Shown here one piece after another: positions 42,243-49,742 of a stretch of 64,000 bases of DNA. This stretch comes from G965202665 sp965243835. GTDB lineage: Bacteria > Actinomycetota > Acidimicrobiia > Spongiisociales > Spongiisociaceae. Made by a program: the position numbers and the translations under genes. The stretch lies in NCBI GenBank assembly GCA_965243835.1, contig OZ251578.1:2790001-2854000 (forward strand). Reading direction: 5' to 3'. How positions within the stretch are numbered: the first letter of the stretch is position 1; every line of letters begins with the position of its first letter. Below the pieces are notes generated by a model. The model saw only the letters and a program-made list of their open reading frames with translations. It made no database searches and was not told the DNA's origin.

Positions 42243-43683
42243 CCCCGCCCCCGTCCTCCGCCGATTCCGGGACCGTCCCCACCGGGACCAGCGCTTCCAC
42301 CGGGGCCGCCTGTCCCGAAACGTAGGTGCGCAACACCGACCACGCCAAGAGGGCCACCCCCGTTGCGGCCGCAACCGCCGCCCCGGCGGTCAACGTGTAA
42401 AGGGGGGCCACCCCGTCCAGGATGGTTCCGAAACCGGCTCCGGTGTTGCGCAGGGCCCCGGCCGCGTTGGCCCAATTCCAGGACAGGCCGGTCACCAACC
42501 CGGCGATCAGCAACAGGGCACAGGCCCCCGCCCCGCCCCACAGGGTGAGCCGCATCCCGATCTGCACCGTGCGGGGCGCAAACACTTCCCGTCCCGTCAG
42601 CCGGGGAAAGGCGTACAGGACGAACCCCAGTCCCAGCAACGGAACCGCCACCAGCGCCAAACCCAGATCCAGGCCTTCCTGCCAGGCGGTCAGACCCACC
42701 GCCGCCGCCGCCGAGCGAAACCCGGACAGCCCGGTCAATCCGATGACCGCCGCGTAGGTCATCACTCCGGCCATGGTCACCGCCAGGGCGGGACGGGTTT
42801 TCGCCTCCTCCCAGCCGCCGTGCACCGTCATCGTCAAATTGACGGCCACCGCCAACGCCGACAGCCCCAAGCCCATAGCGGCCACCGTGGCCGCGGCCTC
42901 CATCCACGCCGGAGCGGGACCGCTCATGTAACGAACGGGGGCGGCCAGCAACCCGGCCCCCGCCAAGGTCCAAAAACCGGCCCGGGCCAACCCTCCGGAA
43001 AACAGGGGGCGTCCGCTGTCGCGCATCACCGTGTAATAAGCCGCCCCCAAGAGGGCGGCCGGAAAGGCGACCGTCAACATCCCGGCCGAAACCAGCCCGG
43101 CCTGAAAAAACGTCCCGATCCCGACTAGGCCGGGAAGGGAACCGATCGCATACAGGACCGGATACCACCACAGCGCGGCCATCACATAGGACAACGCGAC
43201 GTAGGACCCCGTTTCGGTGCGCCTGCGGCCAATGTCCGCAACCAACAAGGCCGCGGTCAGCATGCAAGCGACCAAGAGCCAGTCGATCACCGGCGGGAAC
43301 TCGGACAGTTCCGTTCCCGACGGCCCCCGCAACATCACCAGGGCCGACCCGACCGCCGTTAGCCCGGCGTAGGCCGCGCCGTTGAGCAGGGCGATCCGTT
43401 CCCCGCGCAGGGGAGCCCCCGCCAGCCGGGGAACCAGATAGTAGGCGGCCGCCTGGACGAGGGCTCCCCCCGCCCCGTACACCAGCAGGTTGTAGGCGGC
43501 GGGGCGCAGTCGTCCGTAGGAAAGGGGAGGCACCGCCTCGAACAGAACCGGAATCGCCAGCTTGATCATCAGCAGGGCGAGCAACGCCGTCCCCGCCGCC
43601 AGGAACAGGCAGGCGATCAACATCATGGCCGCGGCCGCGCCCGGCGCGCCGGTGGGATGGTCTGTGGCGGTGACCTGCGTCAA
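42235..43683 (-). CDS. CcoN-like (cbb3 oxidase subunit I homologue) lacking all haem/copper ligands
   Basis: A 482-residue protein with about twelve membrane helices. The pattern YGRLRPAAYNLLVYG, YYLVPRLAG, AAYYTVMRDSGRPLFSGGLA and YAFPRLTGRE follows the helices of CcoN. It has only two His residues in the whole chain, neither in a membrane ligand position: the RPVHTN position reads RPAAYN and the GPHHLHY position reads APVRYM. It cannot be a catalytic haem-copper oxidase. TTG 43683 is chosen because AAGGAG lies 7 bp upstream; a GTG/ATG extension to 43788 adds Gly/Pro-rich residues unlikely to be translated. Overlaps the relic ORF ATG by 8 bp. Confidence 0.7.
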   Translation of the reverse strand: MTQVTATDHPTGAPGAAAAMMLIACLFLAAGTALLALLMIKLAIPVLFEAVPPLSYGRLRPAAYNLLVYGAGGALVQAAAYYLVPRLAGAPLRGERIALLNGAAYAGLTAVGSALVMLRGPSGTELSEFPPVIDWLLVACMLTAALLVADIGRRRTETGSYVALSYVMAALWWYPVLYAIGSLPGLVGIGTFFQAGLVSAGMLTVAFPAALLGAAYYTVMRDSGRPLFSGGLARAGFWTLAGAGLLAAPVRYMSGPAPAWMEAAATVAAMGLGLSALAVAVNLTMTVHGGWEEAKTRPALAVTMAGVMTYAAVIGLTGLSGFRSAAAAVGLTAWQEGLDLGLALVAVPLLGLGFVLYAFPRLTGREVFAPRTVQIGMRLTLWGGAGACALLLIAGLVTGLSWNWANAAGALRNTGAGFGTILDGVAPLYTLTAGAAVAAATGVALLAWSVLRTYVSGQAAPVEALVPVGTVPESAEDGGGDE

Positions 43684-43930
43684 GCCCCGACTCCTTAGCT
43701 TATTCTTGAGCTTATCCTGCCGCCCGGGCCCGCCGGGCCCGCGCCCGCCCGAACTTGCGGTTAACATATCAGGAACCGGCCCGGACATCCTCTATCCTAA
43801 TGACTACGCCCCCGGCATACGGCAAGGACCGGTTTAGCCGTTGCGGTCATATATGCTATCAATAGCCGAACGCGGCGGCGGGGGCCGCGTCGGGCAAGCG
43901 GAGACAACGGAGACGGAGACAAGCCACCAG

Positions 43931-44704
43931 ATGTTGCAACGCAAGCTTCGGCAAATGAGCAACCGGGAACGCTCCCGCTCGGGCTGGGCGCTGTTTACCC
44001 TGGGTTTGGCCGCCTTCGTCATCGGCGTCTGGTTCAACCACTATTCCAACTTTCCCTCGGTGGAGACGGTGACCATTCCCACCGCCGAGGCGACGGGCGT
44101 GCAGGCGGGCGACGTCATCATCTACGACCGGCAACCGCAGGTGGTGGACCGCACCCCGGTGATCGACTCCTCCCTGCCGCAGACCACGGTGGACCTGCGC
44201 ATCGAGGTGGACTACTTCGGGTGGGTCCCCCGGGACTGCCTCTTCCAGGGCGGGGACTGGTGCCTGCCCTGGTTCACGTTGGGGCATCTGGCCGCCTTCG
44301 CCGGCTCCCAGATGATGCTGGCGGGATTGGTTTTGGCCCTGATCCTGGGACGGCGCATGACGTGGGCCTTGGCCTCCTTCGCCGCCTTTTTGGCCATGCT
44401 GGAGTTGGTCATCCTGCTGGGCACGGTGGCCTCGGAGTGGCTCAACCTGGCCCAGGGGCCGCTCAACTGGACCGAACAGAACGACGCCTTCACCATCTGG
44501 ACCCCCCTGGTGCTGGGCAACGACGTCGGGATCAGCTGGGGGGCGATCAAGGACTTCGTGTCCATTAATTATAATATGGGGGCGCTCACCTTCATCGTCC
44601 TGTTCGCCCGGTTCGTACAGAAACTGGGCGGCCCCGCCCCGGCGGAGAAGGCGGCGGAGACGGTCTCCCCCTACGGGCGGCCGCTGGTCAAAGGAGTCAA
44701 ATAA
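43931..44704 (+). CDS. Hypothetical membrane protein, first gene of the bc-type complex operon
   Basis: A 257-residue integral membrane protein with about four helices: GWALFTLGLAAFVIGVWF near residue 22, HLAAFAGSQMMLAGLVLALI near 125, LASFAAFLAMLELVILLGTV near 155, and MGALTFIVLFARFV near the end. A 90-residue extracytoplasmic loop (VETVTIPTAEATG, VDLRIEVDYFGWVPRDC) lies between the first two. No family recognised. ATG 43931 is preferred, with GGAGAC about 10 bp upstream; the frame opens at 43841. It overlaps the ferredoxin gene by 1 bp, so it is probably a dedicated subunit. Confidence 0.65.
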   Translation: MLQRKLRQMSNRERSRSGWALFTLGLAAFVIGVWFNHYSNFPSVETVTIPTAEATGVQAGDVIIYDRQPQVVDRTPVIDSSLPQTTVDLRIEVDYFGWVPRDCLFQGGDWCLPWFTLGHLAAFAGSQMMLAGLVLALILGRRMTWALASFAAFLAMLELVILLGTVASEWLNLAQGPLNWTEQNDAFTIWTPLVLGNDVGISWGAIKDFVSINYNMGALTFIVLFARFVQKLGGPAPAEKAAETVSPYGRPLVKGVK

Positions 44705-45159
44705 TGGCCAAAACAGAGGTCTGGTTCGAGACCCCCCCCTTCCGGGACGACTACCAGTTGGCCATGGTGGAGGCCGACTACGTGAACGACCAGGTGCGGC
44801 CCAAGCAGTTTTTGCACATCAACCAGGCGGAATGCATCATCTGCGAGGGGTGCGTGGACATCTGCCCCTGGAAGTGCATCCACTACTTGTCGCTGGACGC
44901 CATCGACGAGGCGTACGGGGTGGACCATCCGGCCGAGGGGTCGGACAACCTGGGGTTCTTCGTGGTGGACGAATACGAATGCACCCGTTGCCAGCTGTGC
45001 ATCGACCGTTGCCCCACCAACGTGATCTCCATCGGCAAGTTCGAGGGGTCGGTGACCGACAACGCCCTCAACGCCGGGCTGATCGACTCCGCCCCCTGGG
45101 ACATCGACACCGGAGCCCGCGATTTCAAAAACGGCTACACCTACGGGATGAGGTGGTGA
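44704..45159 (+). CDS. Two [4Fe-4S] ferredoxin-type protein
   Basis: A 151-residue iron-sulphur protein with CIICEGCVDICP near residue 44 and CTRCQLCIDRCP near 93, each followed by the usual distal Cys-Pro. No signal peptide or membrane helix. It lies between a membrane protein and cytochrome b, so it may be a peripheral electron-transfer subunit on the cytoplasmic face of the complex, an unusual addition to a bc complex (inference). Start overlaps the upstream stop (TAATG). Confidence 0.88.
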   Translation: MAKTEVWFETPPFRDDYQLAMVEADYVNDQVRPKQFLHINQAECIICEGCVDICPWKCIHYLSLDAIDEAYGVDHPAEGSDNLGFFVVDEYECTRCQLCIDRCPTNVISIGKFEGSVTDNALNAGLIDSAPWDIDTGARDFKNGYTYGMRW

Positions 45160-45169
45160 GGAGGTCGAA

Positions 45170-45943
45170 ATGGCGAACGGCAAACGGGTGAGCCTGCGGG
45201 AGCGGGCGGCGGCCGCGGCCGAATCTTTCCGGGGCAGCCCCTTCTGGGAGTCCATGTTCCGGCCCGGCTCCCCGTTCAAAAAGGGCTACAGCGACAGCCC
45301 CCGCAACCGCTCCTACGTGATTATGAACAACGTGCTCTACCACCTGCATCCGGTGAAGGTGAAGCGGCACGGGGTGCGCCTCTCCTACACGTTGTGCCTG
45401 GGGGGTTTGAGTTTTTTCCTGTTCATCCTGCTCACCATCACCGGCATTTTCCTGATGTTCTACTACCGTCCCACCTCCCCCGCCGCCTACATCGACGTGG
45501 AGGCCCTGTCCACCTCGGTGGCTTTCGGGTCGCTGGTGCGCAACCTGCACCGCTGGGGGGCGCACCTGATGGTGCTGACCGTGTTCCTGCATATGTCGCG
45601 CGTGTTCTACCACGGGGCCTACAAGCCCCCCCGGGAGTTCAACTGGGTGGTGGGGGTGGTGTTGCTCCTGCTCACCCTGCTCCTGTCCTTCACCGGCTAT
45701 CTGTTGCCCTGGGACCAGTTGGCGCTGTGGGCGGTGACGGTGGGCACCAACATGGCGGGGTTCACTCCCCTGTTCGGCAACCAGGTCAAGTTCGCCCTGC
45801 TGGGCGGGGTGGAGGTAACCGGCAACACGCTGTTGCGCTTCTACGTATTGCATGTGCTGTTTTTGCCTTTCATCATCGTTATTTTCATGGCCGTCCACTT
45901 CTGGAGGGTGCGCAAAGACGGCGGGATTTCGGGGCCGTTGTGA
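45170..45943 (+). CDS. Cytochrome b N-terminal half (cytochrome b6 type)
   Basis: A 257-residue membrane protein with four helices binding two b haems. Ligands are visible as NLHRWGAHLMVLTVFLH (His-x13-His) in helix B and LHVLFLPFIIVIFMAVH (His-x14-His, the b6f spacing) in helix D. GYLLPWDQLALWAVTVGTNM is the quinol-site segment. A 45-residue soluble N-terminus precedes the first helix. Part of a split cytochrome b, with the second half encoded downstream. AGGAGG lies 6 bp before ATG 45170. Confidence 0.92.
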   Translation: MANGKRVSLRERAAAAAESFRGSPFWESMFRPGSPFKKGYSDSPRNRSYVIMNNVLYHLHPVKVKRHGVRLSYTLCLGGLSFFLFILLTITGIFLMFYYRPTSPAAYIDVEALSTSVAFGSLVRNLHRWGAHLMVLTVFLHMSRVFYHGAYKPPREFNWVVGVVLLLLTLLLSFTGYLLPWDQLALWAVTVGTNMAGFTPLFGNQVKFALLGGVEVTGNTLLRFYVLHVLFLPFIIVIFMAVHFWRVRKDGGISGPL

Positions 45944-45980
45944 TCCGGCGGACGCCGCAGGGCGCGAACTAGGCGGGACG

Positions 45981-46949
45981 ATGGCGGAACTGCCCGAACA
46001 TCTTCTGGTCCGTTCGGCGGAGGCCCGGGCCAAGGCCCTGGGGGTGCCGGTGGAGCAGGTGTTGGCCGAAATGAGAGGCGAGTCCCCTCCCCCGTCCCCT
46101 CCGACGGCGGAGATCGCGCCGGACGAACCCGCTCCGGAAGAGGCGCCCGCACCCGCGGCGGACGACGGCGCACCGGACGAAGAACCCGCACCCGCTCCTA
46201 CGTCAGAGGCCGCCGCGCCGGACGAAGAACCCGCGGATGTCACGCCCCCGGTCATGGAGGAGCCGCCCGCACCCGAGGCCGCCGCGCAAGCGGAACCGGA
46301 GGAGGCGGCGGCCGCGGTGACCACGATGGATCCGCCGACGGAACCCACTCCCGCAACGGGAAACGGAGCAACCGCCTCCTCGGTGTCGCCCCGGCCGGTC
46401 ATCCCTCCCGCCGGAGTCCCGGAGGGGGTGCGCCCGCAACGTCTGCTGACCGTAGTCAAAGCCCGCGCCATCCAGCAGGTGAAAAGCACCCCCACCGACA
46501 AGGTGAACACTTGGCCGCACCTGATGATCTCCGAGTTTTCGGCCTTGATGGTGATCACCGCCGGCCTGATCGTGTTGTCGGTGATCCTGCAGGCCCCCCT
46601 GCTGGAGTTGGCCAACTTCAACGCCACCCCCAACCCGTCCAAAGCCCCCTGGTACTTCCTCGGCTTGCAGGAACTGCTTTCCTACTACGACCCGCAGATC
46701 GCGGGGGTGATCATCCCCACCATCACCGGCCTGGTCGGGTTTATGGTCATCCCCTACGTGGACCGCAACCCGTCCACCAACCCCGCCGACCGCAAGTTCG
46801 CCATCATGCTGTTCACGTTGTTTTTGGCCGGTTCCGCCACCCTCACCCTCATCGGCACCCTGTTCCGGGGACCGGGATTCAACTTCACCTACCCATGGGC
46901 GGACGGCATCTGGTTCGACGACTTGAAAGACTGGGTGCATTTCGAATGA
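45981..46949 (+). CDS. Cytochrome b C-terminal half (subunit IV type) with N-terminal module
   Basis: A 322-residue protein. Residues 3-35 are the module also found in the two cbb3-like cytochromes (LPEHLLVRSAEARAKALG), followed by an acidic Pro/Ala linker of about 110 residues. The subunit IV-like region begins near residue 165 (VNTWPHLMISEFSALMVITA) with three helices and the quinol-site motif APWYFLGLQELL, where classical bc1 complexes have PEWY. It pairs with the preceding b6-type gene. ATG 45981 follows GGCGGGA; the frame upstream belongs to cytochrome b coding sequence. Confidence 0.85.
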   Translation: MAELPEHLLVRSAEARAKALGVPVEQVLAEMRGESPPPSPPTAEIAPDEPAPEEAPAPAADDGAPDEEPAPAPTSEAAAPDEEPADVTPPVMEEPPAPEAAAQAEPEEAAAAVTTMDPPTEPTPATGNGATASSVSPRPVIPPAGVPEGVRPQRLLTVVKARAIQQVKSTPTDKVNTWPHLMISEFSALMVITAGLIVLSVILQAPLLELANFNATPNPSKAPWYFLGLQELLSYYDPQIAGVIIPTITGLVGFMVIPYVDRNPSTNPADRKFAIMLFTLFLAGSATLTLIGTLFRGPGFNFTYPWADGIWFDDLKDWVHFE

Positions 46950-47860
46950 CCGCCTTTCAACTGTTGGTCTTGGCCGTGGCCGCGATAGCGGTGGCGGGGG
47001 TGCTGGGGGCGTTCGTGATCGCCTACCGCCGCACCACCGGGGCCCCCCGGACCGGCCCTTCCCGGCCCCGGTTGCGGGTGTCCCGGGAAACCCGCCGCGC
47101 GGACCGTTCCCGTCTGGATGAACCGGTAGTCGCGCAACCGGAACCGGCCGGGGAGGCCCCCGCCGCGGCCGAGGGAGAACCGGCGGAGGAAGAAGTAGAG
47201 GCCCCCGCCGCGGAGCCGGAGCCGGAAACGGCGTTGGCCGCCATGGAGGTGGCGGCGGTGGAAGAGCTGTCCCCGGAGGAGGCGGGGGTGAACCGGCGGC
47301 AGTTTTTCACCCGGGCGCTGGGCATCACCTTCGGGGCTTTTTTGGGTTTGAACGGCATCGCCTACCTGGCTTTCCTGTGGCCCCGCCTGTCGGGCGGATT
47401 CGGCTCCGACATCGACGTGGGCGACATCACCGAGTTGCGGGCGGAAGTGTTTTTATCGGACGGCTCCATCCTGCCCAAGTTCGTCCCCGAAGCCCGGGCC
47501 TACATCGTGCCCTTCGCCGAAACCGATATTTCCCGCTCCCAGTTCGAGGGCATGCCGGTGGTGGTGGGAGGCCTGACCGCCCTTTTCCAGCGGTGCGTGC
47601 ATCTGGGGTGCCGGGTGCCGTGGTGCGAAACCTCCCAGGGGTTTGAATGCCCCTGCCACGGCTCCAAATACAACTATGCGGGCGAATACGAGGCGGGCCC
47701 CGCCCCCCGCAACCTGGACCGGTTCGCCTTGTCGGAGCAGGAGGGGCGGCTGATCGTCAGAACCGGGACCATCCTGCAAACTTCGCGGGCCATCGCCAAA
47801 ACCGTCCGCTATCCGCAAGGTCCGTCCTGCATCGCCTTGAACGCGGGCGAGGAGGCCTAG
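46946..47860 (+). CDS. Rieske [2Fe-2S] iron-sulphur protein
   Basis: A 304-residue quinol-oxidising subunit. Helix 1 is residues 4-26, followed by an Arg-rich then acidic linker. A second helix (ALGITFGAFLGLNGIAYLAF) begins after a twin-Arg-like NRRQFFTRAL near residue 115. The Rieske domain has CVHLGCRVPWC near 222 and CPCHGSKYN near 236, supplying two Cys, two His and the disulphide pair. ATG 46946 overlaps the upstream stop (ATGA). Electron acceptor is presumably the dihaem cytochrome encoded next. Confidence 0.92.
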   Translation: MTAFQLLVLAVAAIAVAGVLGAFVIAYRRTTGAPRTGPSRPRLRVSRETRRADRSRLDEPVVAQPEPAGEAPAAAEGEPAEEEVEAPAAEPEPETALAAMEVAAVEELSPEEAGVNRRQFFTRALGITFGAFLGLNGIAYLAFLWPRLSGGFGSDIDVGDITELRAEVFLSDGSILPKFVPEARAYIVPFAETDISRSQFEGMPVVVGGLTALFQRCVHLGCRVPWCETSQGFECPCHGSKYNYAGEYEAGPAPRNLDRFALSEQEGRLIVRTGTILQTSRAIAKTVRYPQGPSCIALNAGEEA

Positions 47861-47863
47861 CGG

Positions 47864-49297
47864 GTGGCCACGCTGGTCGTCACCATCATGGCGCTGGGGG
47901 CCATCGGCTGGTTCGCCTACCTGGTCGGGTCGGGTTCGCGGCGGGAGCGGCGGGATCCGGTTCCGTCCAACCTGTCGGCGGCGGCCACCGATGACGAGTT
48001 GGAAACCACCCGCCTGGACCGCACCCTGATGGGGGCGGTGGTGGCGGCCGGGTTCCTCACCCTGGCCATGCCCATCTACTACTTGGGGGAGTTCGGCCGC
48101 CAAGAGGGGTTCGTGGAGGAGTTCGCCGAGGCTTCCTTGGAGCGGGGGCACGAGGTGTGGGACGAGTTCGGATGCGGGGACTGTCATGGGGCCGAGGGGG
48201 GAGGCGGGGTGGCCGCTTACCTGGAGGAACGCTCCAAGGTGAACGTATCCGGCTGGGCGGCCCCTTCCCTGAACGACATCTTCTTCCGCTACGACCGGGA
48301 CGAGGTGCGCTTTTGGATCGCTTACGGACGGGCCAACTCCCCCATGCCCGCCTGGGGTTTGGAAGGGGGCGGGGCCCTCAACTCGCAACAAATCGACGAC
48401 CTGCTCAACTACATCGGCTCTTTCCAGGTTTCGCAGGAGGAGGCCCTGCTCCGGATCGAAGGGACGGTGAACGGGGCCCGCAACCGTCTGGCGACGGCGG
48501 CCGATTCGGTGGCTACGCAGATCGACGACCAGCGGGCCCTAGTGGAGGAAATCGCCGACTCCGGGTCGTCGTCGACGGTGGTTTCGGACATAGCCGGCCG
48601 GGGCCGGGACATCCTGGATGGGGCCGGGGACGGGATCGACACCGACGGGGACGGCCTGTCGGACACGGCCGAGTCCGGTCTGACCGACTTGGGGGAGGAG
48701 GCTTTGCAGGCCGGTTTTCTGGCGGTGGCCTCCTCCTTCGACCCCCGCAACTCCGAAACCCTGATCGGAACCTCCGATTCCCGGTCCGCCGCCCGGATGG
48801 TGAGCGACTTGGAGTCGCGGGCCACTTCGTTGACCATAACCTCCCAGAACCGGGAAACCCTGCTGGAGCAAGCCGAGTTCGGTTTGTCCTTTTTGGAGGA
48901 GGCGGCGCAGGCCTCCCGCTGGGAGGTGGACCTGGAGGCGGTGGCGGACGGTTCTTTCGCCGGCAACCGGGAGGAGGCGGATCGGGCGACGGCCCTGTTC
49001 AACGGGTATTGCGCCCGATGCCACACCGCCGGTTATTCAGCCGGGCCCGCCTTCCAGCAAGTGCAAGCCGCGGGGGCATTGGGTCCGTCGTTGCGGGCGG
49101 GCCGCTCCCGGACCCAGTTCCTGGAGGCGGAGGATTTGGCCGAGTTCGTGGAAAAAGGTTCGGTTTCGGGGGAGGGCTACGGGGTGAACGGGGTCGGTTC
49201 GGGCCGGATGCCCGGCTTCGGACAGGTGCTTTCCCAGGAAGACATTGACCTGATCGTGGGTTACCTGCGGGGGCCCACTTTGGACGGAAGGGAGTAA
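47864..49297 (+). CDS. Dihaem c-type cytochrome with an inserted helical/Ca-binding region
   Basis: A 477-residue membrane-anchored cytochrome. Helices at residues 3-22 and about 63-82; first haem site CGDCH near residue 104 with Met in MPAW near 163; second CARCH near 386 with Met in RMPGF near 445. Between them about 190 residues form a helical insert that contains DTDGDGLSD, a calcium-binding type motif. It presumably accepts electrons from the Rieske protein. Start is GTG 47864, 3 bp after the Rieske stop. Confidence 0.82.
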   Translation: MATLVVTIMALGAIGWFAYLVGSGSRRERRDPVPSNLSAAATDDELETTRLDRTLMGAVVAAGFLTLAMPIYYLGEFGRQEGFVEEFAEASLERGHEVWDEFGCGDCHGAEGGGGVAAYLEERSKVNVSGWAAPSLNDIFFRYDRDEVRFWIAYGRANSPMPAWGLEGGGALNSQQIDDLLNYIGSFQVSQEEALLRIEGTVNGARNRLATAADSVATQIDDQRALVEEIADSGSSSTVVSDIAGRGRDILDGAGDGIDTDGDGLSDTAESGLTDLGEEALQAGFLAVASSFDPRNSETLIGTSDSRSAARMVSDLESRATSLTITSQNRETLLEQAEFGLSFLEEAAQASRWEVDLEAVADGSFAGNREEADRATALFNGYCARCHTAGYSAGPAFQQVQAAGALGPSLRAGRSRTQFLEAEDLAEFVEKGSVSGEGYGVNGVGSGRMPGFGQVLSQEDIDLIVGYLRGPTLDGRE

Positions 49298-49300
49298 CCG

Positions 49301-49654
49301 GTGCGGGAATTGTTCCGGACGATTCTGTCCCAGAACCTGTTGTTCACCGGGATCGTGTTGACGTTGGCGGCGGTGCTGGTGTTTTTCGGCACCATCTACC
49401 TGTTGAACTACACCAACCTGGGCCGCCGGTTGGCGGTGCTGATGCTGGGGGCCGGGGTTTTCGGATGGACGACCATCAACTCCATCCTGTTCGTGCTCTA
49501 CGCGCCGCGCGGCCCGCGCCCGGTGGACTTCGAAGGCTTGAACGCCTTTGAGATTCGCATCATCCCCGGCGCCTTCACGGTCGCCTCCGGCATCCTGTTC
49601 GCAATGTTCCTGGTAGCCCTCCACCGCTACGAACGAGACCAAGAACGCTCCTGA
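49301..49654 (+). CDS. Hypothetical small membrane protein ending the bc-type operon
   Basis: A 117-residue protein with three predicted helices (LLFTGIVLTLAAVLVFFGTI; LAVLMLGAGVFGWTTINSIL; GAFTVASGILFAMFLVALHR). GTG 49301 lies 3 bp after the dihaem cytochrome stop, so it is the last gene of the operon. No family recognised; likely an accessory subunit or assembly factor of the complex (inference). Confidence 0.65.
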   Translation: MRELFRTILSQNLLFTGIVLTLAAVLVFFGTIYLLNYTNLGRRLAVLMLGAGVFGWTTINSILFVLYAPRGPRPVDFEGLNAFEIRIIPGAFTVASGILFAMFLVALHRYERDQERS

Positions 49655-49742
49655 ATCCCCCCTCGGAAAAAATCCGGTTTTGGGCGGCGGGGCCGGGTTG
49701 GGTGGTGTAGGCTGGGCGTTAGTACTCGCTGGGGAAGGGTCG

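Noticed and set aside
43684..43788. Extended N-terminus of the CcoN-like protein from 43788
   Set aside because: Gly/Pro/Arg-rich residues without a ribosome site, whereas TTG 43683 has AAGGAG at ideal spacing; the longer form cannot be fully excluded.
49664..49681. CGGA-AAAAA-TCCG followed by GTTTT after the bc operon, as a terminator
   Set aside because: A 4-bp stem is too short for a confident intrinsic terminator, although the position would be right.
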